Shown here: piece by piece, positions 45,302 to 55,205 of the stretch
Numbering within the stretch: position 1 is the first letter of the stretch
Layout: every line of letters starts with the position of its first letter
NCBI RefSeq assembly: GCF_011634835.1
Contig: NZ_SIRP01000001.1
Span: 3,282,970 to 3,346,969 of the forward strand
Direction: 5' to 3'
Source: Isoptericola sp. BMS4
GTDB lineage: Bacteria; Actinomycetota; Actinomycetes; Actinomycetales; Cellulomonadaceae
Length of the DNA stretch: 64,000 bases
Position numbers and translations under genes: made by a program
Notes under the pieces: model-generated
Seen by the model: only the letters and a program-made list of their open reading frames with translations
Database searches by the model: none
Told to the model about the DNA's origin: nothing

Positions 45302-45334
45302 CGGGCGGGTTCGGCCGCCGGTCCGGCAGAGGGC

Positions 45335-46480
45335 TCAGGCCCGCCAGGCGCGGGCGACCGTCGCCTGCCCGAGCACCTGGGTGCCGCGGTAGGCGACGAC
45401 GGACTGGCCCGCCGCGACGCCGCGCAGCGTCTCGCCGGTGAGGTGGACCTCCATGCCGGGCACGCCGTCGGCGGCGACGACGGTGGCGCCGTCGTCGCCG
45501 CGGCCGGGGGTGCCGGCCGTGGCGCGGACGCGCGCGGGGACGGGCGTGCCGTGCGCGCGGACCTGCACCTCGGCGTCGAGCCACTCCCCCGGCCCGGGGG
45601 CCGGGCTCAGCCACACGGCCTTCTCCGCGGCGACGGTGTCCACGCTGAGCAGCTCGGCGGGGCCCACGACGACCGTGTTGGACGACGTGCGCACGTCGAC
45701 GACGTACCGCGCTCGGCCGTCCGGGGCGGGACGCCCGAGCCCGAGGCCCTTGCGCTGCCCGACGGTGTACGCGTACGCGCCGTCGTGGTCGCCGACGACG
45801 TTGCCGTCCGTGTCGACGACCTCGCCCGGCCGGGAGCCGAGCCGCTCGCGCAGGAAGCCGCGGGTGTCGCCGTCGGCGACGAAGCAGATGTCGTAGGAGT
45901 CGGGCTTGGCGCTCACGGACAGGCCTCGACGCTCCGCCTCGGCGCGCACCTCGTCCTTCGAGGCGAAGCCGCCCAGCGGGAACATCGCGCGCTCCAGGCG
46001 CTCCGGCCCCATGACCGCCAGCACGTACGACTGGTCCTTCTCCGTGTTCGGGGACCGGTGCAGCTCGCGCGTCCCGTCGTCGCGCGTCACGACCCGCGCG
46101 TAGTGCCCGGTCGCGACGGCGTCGAACCCGAGCGCCGTGGCCTTGTCCAGCAGCGCGGTGAACTTGATGTGCTCGTTGCAGCGCACGCACGGGTTCGGGG
46201 TGCGGCCCGCCTCGTACTCGGACAGGAAGTCGGCGACGACGGTCTCGGAGAAGCGCTCGGACAGGTCCCACACGTAGTACGGGATGCCGAGCACGTCGGC
46301 CGCGCGCCGGGCGTCGCCGGCGTCCTCGATGGAGCAGCAGCCGCGCGAGCCGGTGCGGAACTGGTCACGGTTGCGGCTCAGGGCCATGTGCACGCCCACG
46401 ACGTCGTGCCCGGCCTCCACCGCGAGCGCCGCCGCGACGGCCGAGTCGACCCCGCCGGACATGGCGGCCAGCACCCTCAT
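45335..46480 (-). CDS. mnmA: tRNA-specific 2-thiouridylase
   Basis: A 381-residue MnmA that adds sulfur to U34 of tRNAs for Lys, Glu and Gln. The ATP-binding PP-loop is [10 protein letters not shown] (residues 6-15); the two catalytic cysteines lie in NPCVRCN and [10 protein letters not shown]. The C-terminal beta-barrel domains follow. It starts at the ATG at 46480, overlapping the stop of the cysteine desulfurase gene (ATGA), a logical pair because the desulfurase supplies the sulfur. The same pairing occurs in mycobacteria. Confidence 0.97.
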   Translation of the reverse strand: MRVLAAMSGGVDSAVAAALAVEAGHDVVGVHMALSRNRDQFRTGSRGCCSIEDAGDARRAADVLGIPYYVWDLSERFSETVVADFLSEYEAGRTPNPCVRCNEHIKFTALLDKATALGFDAVATGHYARVVTRDDGTRELHRSPNTEKDQSYVLAVMGPERLERAMFPLGGFASKDEVRAEAERRGLSVSAKPDSYDICFVADGDTRGFLRERLGSRPGEVVDTDGNVVGDHDGAYAYTVGQRKGLGLGRPAPDGRARYVVDVRTSSNTVVVGPAELLSVDTVAAEKAVWLSPAPGPGEWLDAEVQVRAHGTPVPARVRATAGTPGRGDDGATVVAADGVPGMEVHLTGETLRGVAAGQSVVAYRGTQVLGQATVARAWRA

Positions 46481-47736
46481 GCCGGTCCCCCCGCCCCCGC
46501 GGGCCCGGAGACCAGGCCGGCTGCGCGCGCCCGCTCGACGACCCGGGGCAGCGCGGCGACGAGCCGTTCCACGTCGGCCTCGGTCGACGTCGCCCCGAGG
46601 GAGAAGCGCAGCGCCCCGCGCGCCTCGAGCTCGGCCACGCCCATGGCGAGCAGCACGTGCGACGGCTGCGGGACGCCCGCCTGGCACGCCGAGCCCGTCG
46701 AGGCCTGGACGCCCGCCGAGTCCAGCAGGTACAGCAGCGAGTCGCCCTCGGCGCCGGGGAAGGTGAAGTGGGCGTTGCCGGGCAGCCGTGGCGGCGCGTC
46801 GTCCGGGTGCCCGTCCGACGGGGCGTCGGGCTCGGGGCCGCGCAGCACCGCCTCCGGGTCGACCTGCCGGACCCCTGCCACGAGCGCGTCGCGGAGCTCG
46901 GCGAGGACCGCGGCGCGCTCCGGGCGGGCGTCGACCGCCTCGGCGAGCGCCACGGCGAACGCGCGGATCCCGGGCACGTCGAGCGTACCCGAGCGGACGC
47001 CCCGCTCCTGGCCGCCGCCGTGCAGCACCGCCTCGAGGTGCAGGTCGCGGCGCGCGACCAGGGCCCCGACGCCCGGCGGGCCGCCGAGCTTGTGCCCCGT
47101 GAGCGTCATGGCGTCCACGCCCGAGGCGGCGAAGTCGACCGGCACCTGCCCCACGGCCTGCACCGCGTCCGTGTGCACCGGCACGCCGTGCTGGTGCGCC
47201 AGCCGGACGACGTCGCGCACCGGCTGCAGCGTGCCGACCTCGTTGTTCGCCCACATCACCGACACGAGGGCGACCTCGTCGGCGTGCGCGGCCAGCTCGG
47301 CGCGCAGGGCCGCCAGGTCGAGGCGCCCGTCGCCGTCCACCGGCAGCAGCACGATGTCCGCGCCCGCGTGCCCGGCGAGCCAGAACGCCGGGTCGAGGAC
47401 GGCGTGGTGCTCGACGGCGGAGACCAGCACCCGGGTGCGGCGCGCCTCCTGCCGGCGCCGGCCCCAGAACATGCCCTTGATCGCCAGGTTGTCGGACTCC
47501 GTGCCCCCGGCGGTGAAGATGACCTCGCTGGGGCGGGCGCCCAGCGCGCCCGCGACGGTCTCGCGCGACTCCTCCACGGCCCGGCGGGCGGCGCGCCCGG
47601 CCGAGTGCAGGGAGCTCGCGTTGCCCGTGCGCCCCGCCTCGGCGACGTACGCCTCCAGCGCCGCGCGCGACATGGGCGTCGTGGCGGCGTGGTCGAGGTA
47701 GGCCCCGGTCTCCCCGGTGCCGAAGGCGTCGGTCAC
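46477..47736 (-). CDS. Cysteine desulfurase (IscS/NifS type)
   Basis: A 419-residue PLP enzyme that takes sulfur from cysteine. The N-terminus [19 protein letters not shown] and the PLP lysine motif [16 protein letters not shown] are clear, and the catalytic Cys is in [18 protein letters not shown]. It is a type I (NifS/IscS-like) desulfurase. The start is GTG at 47736, with TAGACT 8 bases upstream and no ribosome site, so a leaderless mRNA is likely. It is first in the operon with mnmA, so tRNA thiolation is its evident role; supplying Fe-S clusters is possible too. Confidence 0.95.
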   Translation of the reverse strand: MTDAFGTGETGAYLDHAATTPMSRAALEAYVAEAGRTGNASSLHSAGRAARRAVEESRETVAGALGARPSEVIFTAGGTESDNLAIKGMFWGRRRQEARRTRVLVSAVEHHAVLDPAFWLAGHAGADIVLLPVDGDGRLDLAALRAELAAHADEVALVSVMWANNEVGTLQPVRDVVRLAHQHGVPVHTDAVQAVGQVPVDFAASGVDAMTLTGHKLGGPPGVGALVARRDLHLEAVLHGGGQERGVRSGTLDVPGIRAFAVALAEAVDARPERAAVLAELRDALVAGVRQVDPEAVLRGPEPDAPSDGHPDDAPPRLPGNAHFTFPGAEGDSLLYLLDSAGVQASTGSACQAGVPQPSHVLLAMGVAELEARGALRFSLGATSTEADVERLVAALPRVVERARAAGLVSGPAGAGGPA

Positions 47737-47792
47737 GGTGCCCCAGTCTACGAACTCCGGCGCGCCCGCCCGAACCGTGCTCCCGGACGAGT

Positions 47793-47826
47793 GCAGGGCC
47801 GCCGCGATCGCTCGCGGCGGCCCTGC
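47793..47826 (-). terminator. Terminator hairpin after phoX
   Basis: A perfect 15-base stem (GCAGGGCCGCCGCGA and its complement) with a 4-base loop lies just beyond the phoX stop and ahead of the desulfurase promoter. Confidence 0.7.
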
Positions 47827-47858
47827 GCTACCTCGCGGTGCCCGTGCGCCTCCTCAGG

Positions 47859-50063
47859 TCAGCGCCGGCCCCGCGAGCCCCGCGACCACGGGAACGGTCC
47901 GGGACCGTCCCACCCCCCGTGGCCGTGGTCGCCATCCTTCCAGGGCCCACGGCCCTTGTCGGCCCTGTAGACCTGGACCGTCGACGGACGCGGGCCGCGC
48001 CAGGCGCCCGCCGGCACGTCCTCGCCCTCCTCGAGGTAGTCCGGGAAGTACGAGTTCTGCGCCCCGAACGAGCCGTCCTCGCCCGGGTGCTGCACGTTCA
48101 CGTAGACCATCGCGTCGCGCGAGTCCACGACCGGGCCGCAGGTCTCGGCGTCGCGCGGCACGGACAGGAACTGCTCGACGTTCCCGCGCCGGCGTCCGTC
48201 GAGCGTCACCTTGAACAGCCCGTCGCACTTCTGGATCGTCGAGGGCTGGCCGTCGGTGGAGATCCACAGGTTGCCCTCGGCGTCGAACGCGAGGTTGTCC
48301 GGGCAGGAGATCGGCGACACCTTCTCGACCGGGAACCCGGAGAAGTACGCCGACTCGTTCACGCTCGGGTCGCCCGCGACGAGCAGCAGGTTCCACCGGA
48401 ACGTCGTGGCGGTCTGGTCGCCACGGTCCTCGACGATCTCCACGACGTGCCCGTCACGGTTGACGGTGCGCGGGTTCATCTCGTCCGCGGCGGCGTACCC
48501 GTCCTTGCCACGGTTGGAGTTGTTGGTGCACGCCACGTAGACGCGCCCGGTGACCGGGTTGGGCTCGACGTCCTCGGGCCGGTCCATCTTCGTGGCCCCG
48601 ACGGCGTCGGCCGCGAGGCGGGTGAAGACGAGCACCTCCTCGACGCTCATGCCCTCGACCTGGGACTCGCCGTCCTTGACGAGCGCGACCCACTCGCCGG
48701 TGCCGTCGAACGAGCCGTCCGAGGGGACCGCGCCCGTGCCGTCGATCTCCCCGGCCGGGGAGTCGCCGGAGAACCGCGCGACGTACAGGTCGCCCTCGCT
48801 CAGCAGCGTCTTGTTGTGGCGGCGCGCCCAGCGGCTGCGCCCCTTGCGGAAGGTCTGGGCCGACACGAACTTGTAGACGTAGTCGAAGCGCTCGTCGTCG
48901 CCCATGTAGGCGACGGCGTGACCGTTCCTCGACAGGATGACGTTGGCGCCCTCGTGCTTGAACCGGCCCATCGCGGTGTGCTTCACGGGCGGCTCGTCGG
49001 GGTCGTACGGGTCCACCTCGACGACCCAGCCGAAGCGGTGGTTCTCGTACTCGTACCCCGGGTTGTTGCCGTCGAACCGGGGGTCGTCGAGCTCCCAGCC
49101 GTAGCCGGTGGGCTCGTTGCGCAGGCCGTACCGCTCGTCGCGCGGGTCCTTGCCGTTCACCCGCAGGTTGGCGTGGAAGTTCTCCTCGCCCGAGACGACC
49201 GTGCCCCACGGGGTGGTGCCGCCCGCGCAGTTGTTCAGGGTGCCGCGCACGCGCGTGCCCGTCGGGTCCTCGACGGTCCTCATGAGCCGCGAGCCTGCCG
49301 CCGGGCCGTCGACGGTGAACTCGGTGTCGACGGTGATGCGGCGGTTGTAGCGGCTGATCCGCGAGTACGTCCACGGCGCGCCCTCGTCGTCACGCGTCAC
49401 CTCGACGACGGACATGCCCCACGCGGCACGCTCGATGGCCCGGCGCGTCGCCGCGTCGTACGAGTCGTCGAACATGATCGACGCGTTGGTGTACTCGTGG
49501 TTGCTCACGAGCAGGCCGCGGCGGCCGCGCCGCGTCCGCCCGCGCGTGCGGACGCCGTCCGGGTCGTCCGGCAGGATGTCGAGGTAGTCGCAGTTGTAGC
49601 CGAACTGCTTCGCCTGCTGCTCCGGCGTCTGGTGGGCGACGTCGAACGCGCGCCCGCCGGGCAGGATGGGGTCGCCCCAGCGGATGATCGGCGACCACTC
49701 GTAGCCCTCGGGCACGACGAAGGCGTCGGTGGCAGCCGGCTGCGGTGTGATCGGGCCGAAGGCGAGGCCCTTGCCGTGGCCCCGGCCGGTCGCCGCGGCG
49801 GCCTCCGCCGCCGGGGCGCCGGCGACCTGGGACCCCACCACGACGGTGGCGGCCGCGGCGGCGAGGCCGCCCAGCATCACCCGGCGGGACAGGGCGCGCG
49901 AGGCGACGTCCCGGAAGTACTCGTTGGCGGACTCGTTGGGCGCGGGGTGGGAGCAGGCGTCGGCGCACTTCAGGCGGCACGTGACCGCGCTGCGCTTGCC
50001 ACGCGCGTACGGGTGCACGTCTGCCAGCTCCAGCAGCGGGCGCGACTCGGGGGCGATCGTCAT
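47859..50063 (-). CDS. phoX: PhoX-family alkaline phosphatase (Tat-exported)
   Basis: A 734-residue PhoX (DUF839) phosphatase that frees phosphate from organic esters outside the cell, using calcium and iron. A long N-terminal leader carries a Tat motif SRRVMLGGLAAAAATVVVGS (about residues 59-78). Family phrases include TPWGTVVSGEENFHANLRVN, the GWVVEVDPYDP stretch, and NLAFDAEGNLWISTDGQ. CAGGAGAGC precedes the ATG at 50063. It is a single gene with a PHO-box-like repeat about 100 bases upstream and a terminator behind, so induction by phosphate starvation through PhoP is likely. Confidence 0.95.
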   Translation of the reverse strand: MTIAPESRPLLELADVHPYARGKRSAVTCRLKCADACSHPAPNESANEYFRDVASRALSRRVMLGGLAAAAATVVVGSQVAGAPAAEAAAATGRGHGKGLAFGPITPQPAATDAFVVPEGYEWSPIIRWGDPILPGGRAFDVAHQTPEQQAKQFGYNCDYLDILPDDPDGVRTRGRTRRGRRGLLVSNHEYTNASIMFDDSYDAATRRAIERAAWGMSVVEVTRDDEGAPWTYSRISRYNRRITVDTEFTVDGPAAGSRLMRTVEDPTGTRVRGTLNNCAGGTTPWGTVVSGEENFHANLRVNGKDPRDERYGLRNEPTGYGWELDDPRFDGNNPGYEYENHRFGWVVEVDPYDPDEPPVKHTAMGRFKHEGANVILSRNGHAVAYMGDDERFDYVYKFVSAQTFRKGRSRWARRHNKTLLSEGDLYVARFSGDSPAGEIDGTGAVPSDGSFDGTGEWVALVKDGESQVEGMSVEEVLVFTRLAADAVGATKMDRPEDVEPNPVTGRVYVACTNNSNRGKDGYAAADEMNPRTVNRDGHVVEIVEDRGDQTATTFRWNLLLVAGDPSVNESAYFSGFPVEKVSPISCPDNLAFDAEGNLWISTDGQPSTIQKCDGLFKVTLDGRRRGNVEQFLSVPRDAETCGPVVDSRDAMVYVNVQHPGEDGSFGAQNSYFPDYLEEGEDVPAGAWRGPRPSTVQVYRADKGRGPWKDGDHGHGGWDGPGPFPWSRGSRGRR

Positions 50064-50156
50064 CGGTAGCTCTCCTGACGTAGGGCTGGGGGTGACCCTG
50101 GGGTCGCGCCCGACGCTAGGGAGGCTCCGTGGCCTGGCGCCGTCGCCGTGCCGACC

Positions 50157-50178
50157 GTCAGGTGAACACCGGGTGACC
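50157..50178 (-). promoter_or_regulatory. PHO box (PhoP-binding direct repeats) upstream of phoX
   Basis: On the minus strand two 11-base units, GGTCACCCGGT and GTTCACCTGAC, match the actinobacterial PHO-box form (GTTCACC repeated every 11 bases). The site lies 94-115 bases before phoX and just after the end of the mogA-moaE gene. Confidence 0.65.
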
Positions 50179-50204
50179 GGCCGGTTCACCCGCGTCCCGG
50201 CAGG

Positions 50205-51242
50205 TCATCCGAGCGAGGCCACCCACTCGCTGCTGCCGTCGTCGAAGCCCTGCTCCTTCCAGATCGGCACCTCGGCCTTGAGCTCGGTGACCAGGTCCGC
50301 GAGCGCGGTGAACGCGGCCTGCCGGTGCCCGCTCGCGACGGCGGCGACGACGGCCACGTCGCCGACGCCGAGGTCCCCGGTGCGGTGCACCACCGCGGCG
50401 CGCACGCGGTCGCCCGCCTCCCGGGCCGTCCGGCCGGCGACCCGGTCCGCGACCCGGCGCAGCACGGCGGCGGCGTCCGGGTGCGCCTCGTAGTGCAGCG
50501 CGACGACGCCGCGACCCTCGTCGTGGTCGCGGACGTGGCCGACGAAGGTGGCGACCGCGCCGCACGTGTCGTCCCGCACGAGCTCGCTCAGCTCGCCGAG
50601 CAGGCCGTCGAGGGGGGTCTCGACGACGTCCGCGCGCAGCACCTGCGCCGGCGCGCCCGCCGCGGTAGTGCCTCCCGCGCTACCGCGCGGGCCGGCCGGG
50701 TGGTCGCCTCCGCGCAGCTGGTCGACGGCGTGCTCCAGGACGTCGGCGAGCGCGTCGAGTCCGTCGACCACGCCGCCCACCGACCCCGGAAGGTTGACGA
50801 CCAGCGTCCGCCCGGCGACCCCGGCGACGCCGCGGGACAGCGCGGCCGCCGGGACGGCGCGCTTGGCGGGGTCGGTGGGCACCAGGGAGCGTGCGCGCAC
50901 CAGCTCGGCGATCCCGGGGACCTCGCGGTCCAGCACGGCGCGGGTCGCCTCGGGGGTCGCGTCGCGCGCGGCGAGCCCCGTGCCGCCGCTGGTGACGACC
51001 ACGTCGGGGACGTCGTCGGGGGCGGCGACGAGGAGCGCCGCGATCGCCTCGCGGACGGGGTCGCCGTCGGGCACGACGACGGGCGGCGAGGTCCGCCACC
51101 CGCGCGCCGCGAACCACTCCACGGCCGCCGGCCCGGACCGGTCCTCGTACTCCCCCGCCGCCGCGCGGTCGGAGGCGACGACGACGGCGGCGCGGCGGCC
51201 CGCGTCCCCGTCCAGGTGGGGGTGGTCGTGCGTGCCGGTCAT
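50205..51242 (-). CDS. MogA-MoaE fusion protein (molybdenum cofactor synthesis)
   Basis: A 345-residue two-domain protein. The N-terminal part (about 15-165) is a MogA/MoaB-like domain that adenylylates molybdopterin (VTSGGTGLAARDATPE, LPGSVGGVVDGLDAL). The C-terminal part (about 205-345) is MoaE, the large subunit of molybdopterin synthase (VGHVRDHDEGRGVVALHYEA, VASGHRQAAFTALADLV, and the lysines in KAEVPIWKEQGF). An Ala/Gly-rich linker joins them. Its ATG overlaps the moaC stop (ATGA). One polypeptide would thus cover sulfur insertion and the next activation step. It is last in the moeA-moaC operon. Confidence 0.93.
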   Translation of the reverse strand: MTGTHDHPHLDGDAGRRAAVVVASDRAAAGEYEDRSGPAAVEWFAARGWRTSPPVVVPDGDPVREAIAALLVAAPDDVPDVVVTSGGTGLAARDATPEATRAVLDREVPGIAELVRARSLVPTDPAKRAVPAAALSRGVAGVAGRTLVVNLPGSVGGVVDGLDALADVLEHAVDQLRGGDHPAGPRGSAGGTTAAGAPAQVLRADVVETPLDGLLGELSELVRDDTCGAVATFVGHVRDHDEGRGVVALHYEAHPDAAAVLRRVADRVAGRTAREAGDRVRAAVVHRTGDLGVGDVAVVAAVASGHRQAAFTALADLVTELKAEVPIWKEQGFDDGSSEWVASLG

Positions 51243-51745
51243 GCGTCCTCCCGGGTCTCGTGCGCCGCGGGGCGCGACCAGTCGCCGGACTTCCCGCCCG
51301 ACTTCGCCACGACCTGCACGTCCGTGAGCACGGCGGCCTTGTCGACGGCCTTGATCATGTCGTAGAGCGTGAGCCCGGCGACCGTGACGGCCGTGAGCGC
51401 CTCCATCTCCACGCCGGTGCGCCCGGTGGTGCGCACGGTGGCCGTGATCTCGACGGCGCCGGGGTCGTCGCCGGCGGGGACGACGTCGATCTCGACGCCG
51501 GAGATCGGCAGCGGGTGGCACAGCGGCACGAGGTCGGGCGTGCGCTTGGCCCCCATGATCCCGGCGACGCGCGCCGTGGCGACCGCCTCGCCCTTGGGCA
51601 GGTCGCCGCTCACGATGCGCTCGACGACGTCGGCACGCGTGCGCAGGACGCCGGTCGCCGTGGCCTCGCGCCGCGTGACGTCCTTCGCGGAGACGTCGAC
51701 CATGTGCGCGGCGCCGTCGGAGCGGTAGTGGGTGAGGTCGGTCAT
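51239..51745 (-). CDS. moaC: Cyclic pyranopterin monophosphate synthase
   Basis: A 168-residue MoaC that makes cyclic pyranopterin monophosphate, the first committed intermediate of molybdenum cofactor. Signatures are MVDVSAKDVTRREATA, VPLCHPLPISGVEIDV, GVEMEALTAVTVAGLTLYDM and the ending KSGGKSGDW. It overlaps its neighbours at both ends by four bases: moeA upstream and mogA-moaE downstream. The MoaA partner enzyme is not in this window. Confidence 0.97.
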   Translation of the reverse strand: MTDLTHYRSDGAAHMVDVSAKDVTRREATATGVLRTRADVVERIVSGDLPKGEAVATARVAGIMGAKRTPDLVPLCHPLPISGVEIDVVPAGDDPGAVEITATVRTTGRTGVEMEALTAVTVAGLTLYDMIKAVDKAAVLTDVQVVAKSGGKSGDWSRPAAHETREDA

Positions 51746-53076
51746 CGGAGCTCCCAGTAGTCGACGGGGTCGCCGGCCGGAAGGTGGGCGACGCCGGGCG
51801 GCACGTGCACGAGGATCGTCGCGGCGGCGAGGTGGGTGAGCAGGTGCGAGCCCGGCCCGCCGACCATGCGCACGCGGCCGTCGTCGTCGAGCCTGCCACG
51901 ACGCACCTGGTGCAGGGCGGGCGGTGAGTCGAGCGGCTCGGCGAGCGGTGCCCGGCCCGTCGCGCGGCGCGCGGGCTCCGCCCCGGTGGCGCGCGCCAGC
52001 ACGGGGCGCAGGAACAGCTCGAACGACACGAACGCGCTCACCGGGTTGCCGGGGAACGCCACGAGCGGCACGTCGCGGCCGGTCCCGAGCGTCACCGTGC
52101 CGAGGCCCTGCGGTCCACCCGGCTGCACGGCCACGTGCCCGAACCACGCGTCGTCGAGGGTCTGGCGCACCACCTCGTACGCCCCCGCGGAGACGCCGCC
52201 GGTGGTGACGACGAGCACCACCTCCCCGGGTGCCTCGGCGAGGGTACGGCGCAGGGCGTCGGGGACGTCGGGGACCACGCGGTGGGTGACCCGGGCACCC
52301 GACGCGGCCAGGGCGGCGGTGAGAGCGGCGCCGTTCGCGTCGTGCACCTGGGCCGGGCCGGGCCGCTCGCCGGCGGGCACCAGCTCCGAGCCGGTCGAGA
52401 CGAGGAGCACGTGCGGCGGCGGGGCGAGGTCGACGGTGGCGACACCTGCGGCGACCAGCGCCCCGAGCTGCGCACCGCCGACCGGCGTGCCGGCCGGCAG
52501 CAGCAGGTCGCCCACGGCGACGTCCGAGCCCGCGCGCCGCACGAACGTCCCCGCCTCGACCGGGGCGGCGAACCGCACCACGGTCGTGGGGTCCGGCGAG
52601 GGCTCGGGGAACCGGGGCGGGTCCGCGTCCTCGATCCGCACGACCGCGTCCGCTCCGGCTGGGACCGGGGCCCCCGTCATCACCGGCGCCGCCGTCCCGG
52701 GGTCCAGCGGAGGCGGCTGCGTGCCCGCCGGCACGGGCGCCCCCACGGGCAGCTCGACCGGGGTGCCGGCGCCGGCCGCGGCGAGGTCCGCCGCGCGCAC
52801 GGCGTACCCGTCCATCTGCGAGTTGTCGAAGCCCGGCAGCGCGACGGCGGCGACGGTGTCGCGCGCGAGCACGCACGGGAACGGCGCCGCGCCGGACGCC
52901 GCCCGCGCGAGCAGCGCGGCGACCTCCACCGTCTCCGTACCCGAGCCGCGGGCGGCGGCCAGCGCGGGCGCGACCAGGTCGCGGACCGCCGCGGCGTGGT
53001 CGCCCACGGACCGGCGGACCGGGTGGCCGGTGCCGTGCCCGGCCGCCGGCCGGGCCGTCGTCACGTCGTCATGCAC
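51742..53076 (-). CDS. moeA: Molybdopterin molybdenumtransferase
   Basis: A 444-residue MoeA that inserts molybdate into molybdopterin. Clear family phrases are LPGFDNSQMDGYAVRAADL, APVMTGAPVPAGADAVVRIED, LVSTGSELV, TTGGVSAGAYEVV and AFPGNPVSAFVSFELF. I chose the GTG at 53076 because TAGGCT ends 7 bases upstream, predicting a leaderless mRNA, and because upstream translation does not look like MoeA; a GTG at 53064 is also possible. First in the minus-strand operon moeA-moaC-mogA/moaE, divergent from the molybdate uptake operon. Confidence 0.94.
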   Translation of the reverse strand: MHDDVTTARPAAGHGTGHPVRRSVGDHAAAVRDLVAPALAAARGSGTETVEVAALLARAASGAAPFPCVLARDTVAAVALPGFDNSQMDGYAVRAADLAAAGAGTPVELPVGAPVPAGTQPPPLDPGTAAPVMTGAPVPAGADAVVRIEDADPPRFPEPSPDPTTVVRFAAPVEAGTFVRRAGSDVAVGDLLLPAGTPVGGAQLGALVAAGVATVDLAPPPHVLLVSTGSELVPAGERPGPAQVHDANGAALTAALAASGARVTHRVVPDVPDALRRTLAEAPGEVVLVVTTGGVSAGAYEVVRQTLDDAWFGHVAVQPGGPQGLGTVTLGTGRDVPLVAFPGNPVSAFVSFELFLRPVLARATGAEPARRATGRAPLAEPLDSPPALHQVRRGRLDDDGRVRMVGGPGSHLLTHLAAATILVHVPPGVAHLPAGDPVDYWELR

Positions 53077-53156
53077 GCGCGCCAGCCTAGTCGGCGCGAC
53101 ACCGCTCCATCGCGCCCCCAGGCGGTGCGCGGATGCGGGACATCGGCCCTGGATTC

Positions 53157-53178
53157 GCCGCAGATGCGGCAGTAGCAT
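53157..53178 (+). promoter_or_regulatory. Palindrome overlapping the promoter of the HTH-TOBE/mod operon
   Basis: GCCGCAGATGCGGC (53157-53170) is a perfect 6-2-6 dyad ending 2 bases before TAGCAT (53173-53178), the -10 that sits 7 bases ahead of the ATG at 53186. A bound repressor here would block RNA polymerase. Autoregulation by the HTH-TOBE protein in response to molybdate is the simplest idea. Confidence 0.5.
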
Positions 53179-53185
53179 CGCCGGT

Positions 53186-53593
53186 ATGCCGCACATGAGA
53201 ATCTCCGAGGCGTCCGTCTACCTCGGGGTCAGCGACGACACCGTGCGCCGCTGGATCGACCGGGGGCTGCTGCGCGCCTCGACGGACGACTCCGGCCGCA
53301 AGGTGGTCGACGGGTACGAGGTGGCGATGGTCGCCCGCGAGCACGCGACACCGCCGGGGCTGCCGGGCGGGATGCGGAGCTCCGCGCGCAACCGCTTCGT
53401 CGGCCTGGTCACCGACATCCAGGTGGACGCCGTCATGGCCCAGGTCGAGCTGCAGTGCGGGCCGTTCCGTGTCGTGTCGCTCATGAGCAGCGAGGCGGTG
53501 CGCGACCTCGGGCTCGAGCGGGGGTCGGTCGCGGTGGCCGTCATCAAGTCGACGACCGTGGTGGTCGAGGCCTCCGCCCCGGAGGCGTCGTGA
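53186..53593 (+). CDS. Helix-turn-helix/TOBE molybdate-responsive regulator
   Basis: A 135-residue protein with a MerR/excisionase-like DNA-binding helix-turn-helix (about 4-50; [20 protein letters not shown]) joined to a single TOBE/Mop domain (about 68-130; [25 protein letters not shown] and [19 protein letters not shown]) that binds molybdate. It begins at ATG 53186 in a leaderless arrangement; an internal ATG at 53195 is possible. Its stop overlaps the modA start (GTGA), so it is the first gene of the mod operon. It probably senses molybdate and controls modABC, and perhaps moeA on the other side. Confidence 0.92.
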   Translation: MPHMRISEASVYLGVSDDTVRRWIDRGLLRASTDDSGRKVVDGYEVAMVAREHATPPGLPGGMRSSARNRFVGLVTDIQVDAVMAQVELQCGPFRVVSLMSSEAVRDLGLERGSVAVAVIKSTTVVVEASAPEAS

Positions 53594-54351
53594 GGGCGCG
53601 CCGCGCCGGGGTCGCGGGCGCCGTCGTCGTGATGACCGCGCTGGCCGGCTGCGGCAGCCCCGCGGCGGGGGACGGCGACGAAGCCACCCTCACCGTGTTC
53701 GCCGCCGCGTCGCTGCGGGAGGCGTTCGAACCGGTCGCGGCCGACTTCGAGGCCGCGCACCCGGGCGTCGACGTGCGGGTCAGCTACGCCGGCTCCTCCA
53801 GCCTCGCCGCCCAGGTCCGCGAGGGGGCGCCGGCCGACGTCCTCGCGTCGGCGAACAGGCCGGTCATGGACGCGCTCGCCGCGGACGACCTCGTCACCGC
53901 CCCCCGGGACTTCGCGACGAACACCCTCGAGATCGCCGTCCCGCCGGGCAACCCGGCCGGCGTCACCACCCTGGCCGACCTGGCGGACCCGGCGCTCGAC
54001 GTCGTCGTGTGCGCGCCGGCGGTGCCGTGCGGGTCCGCCACCACCGCCGTCGAGGCCGACGCGGGGGTGGAGCTGAGCCCCGTCAGCGAGGAGCAGAGCG
54101 TCACGGACGTGCTCGCCAAGGTGGTGGCGGGCGAGGCCGACGCCGGGCTCGTCTACGTCACCGACGTCACCGCGGCGGGCGACGACGTCGACGGGATCGC
54201 GTTCGACGAGTCGGCGGCGGCCGTGAACACCTACCCGATCGCCACCGTCGCGGGCAGCCCGCACGCCGCCCTCGCCGACGAGCTCGTCGCCGCCGTGCTC
54301 GACGACGCGGGGCAGGCCACGCTCGCCTCGTACGGGTTCGGCGCGCCGTGA
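53590..54351 (+). CDS. modA: Molybdate-binding lipoprotein
   Basis: A 253-residue molybdate ABC transporter binding protein. A lipobox LAGC (Cys21) ends the signal sequence. The ModA pattern is visible in [39 protein letters not shown] and [17 protein letters not shown]; the Ser residues in the first two bind oxyanion. The GTG start overlaps the stop of the regulator gene, and its stop overlaps modB. It captures molybdate (or tungstate) outside the membrane. Confidence 0.96.
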   Translation: MRARRAGVAGAVVVMTALAGCGSPAAGDGDEATLTVFAAASLREAFEPVAADFEAAHPGVDVRVSYAGSSSLAAQVREGAPADVLASANRPVMDALAADDLVTAPRDFATNTLEIAVPPGNPAGVTTLADLADPALDVVVCAPAVPCGSATTAVEADAGVELSPVSEEQSVTDVLAKVVAGEADAGLVYVTDVTAAGDDVDGIAFDESAAAVNTYPIATVAGSPHAALADELVAAVLDDAGQATLASYGFGAP

Positions 54352-55205
54352 GCGGCCGGGCGACCGTCGCCGCCCGCCCGGCACGGCGCCGTGCCGACGA
54401 CGGCGTGGTCGCCGCCGGCGTCCCGCGCTGGGCGTTCGTCCCCGCCGTGCTCGGCGGGCTGCTCGTGCTGCTGCCGCTCGTCGCCATGGCCACGCGCGTC
54501 GACTGGTCGAGCTTCTGGGCCCTGGTGACCAGCGGGTCTGCCCGCACGGCCCTGGCGCTGAGCCTGCGGACCGCGGCCGCCAGCACCCTGGCCTGCCTGG
54601 TGCTCGGCATCCCGATGGCGCTCGTCCTGGCCCGCTGCCGGTTCCGCGGGCTCGGGGTGCTGCGGTCGCTCGTGCTGCTCCCGCTGGTCGTCCCGCCCGT
54701 CGTGGGCGGCATCGCGCTCCTGTACACGTTCGGGCGCCGCGGGCTGCTCGGCGAGACCCTGGAGGTCGCGGGGCTGCAGGTCGCGTTCTCGACGACGGCG
54801 GTGGTGCTCGCGCAGACGTTCGTCGCGCTGCCGTTCCTGGTGGTGAGCCTGGAGGGCGCGCTGCGCACCGCCGGCGGCCGGTACGACGCCGTCGCGGCGT
54901 CGCTCGGGGCACGGCCGACCACGGTGCTGCGCCGCGTGACGCTGCCGCTGGTCTGGCCCGGCCTGCTGTCGGGGGCCGTGCTCTCCTTCGCCCGCGCGCT
55001 CGGCGAGTTCGGCGCCACGATCACGTTCGCCGGCAGCCTGCAGGGCACCACCCGCACGCTGCCGCTGGAGATCTACCTGCAGCGCGAGACCGACCCCGAC
55101 GCCGCCGTCGCCCTGTCGCTGCTCCTCGTGGTGGTCGCCGTCGCCGTCATCGGCCTGACCTACCGGGCCCGGCAGCACGGCGGGGAACGCGGGGGCACGC
55201 CGTGA
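54348..55205 (+). CDS. modB: Molybdate ABC transporter permease
   Basis: A 285-residue membrane permease with about six helices. The EAA loop that contacts the ATPase reads [20 protein letters not shown] followed by [26 protein letters not shown] and [16 protein letters not shown] are typical of ModB. The GTG start overlaps the modA stop, and its own stop overlaps modC, giving a fully coupled uptake operon. Confidence 0.96.
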   Translation: MSGRATVAARPARRRADDGVVAAGVPRWAFVPAVLGGLLVLLPLVAMATRVDWSSFWALVTSGSARTALALSLRTAAASTLACLVLGIPMALVLARCRFRGLGVLRSLVLLPLVVPPVVGGIALLYTFGRRGLLGETLEVAGLQVAFSTTAVVLAQTFVALPFLVVSLEGALRTAGGRYDAVAASLGARPTTVLRRVTLPLVWPGLLSGAVLSFARALGEFGATITFAGSLQGTTRTLPLEIYLQRETDPDAAVALSLLLVVVAVAVIGLTYRARQHGGERGGTP

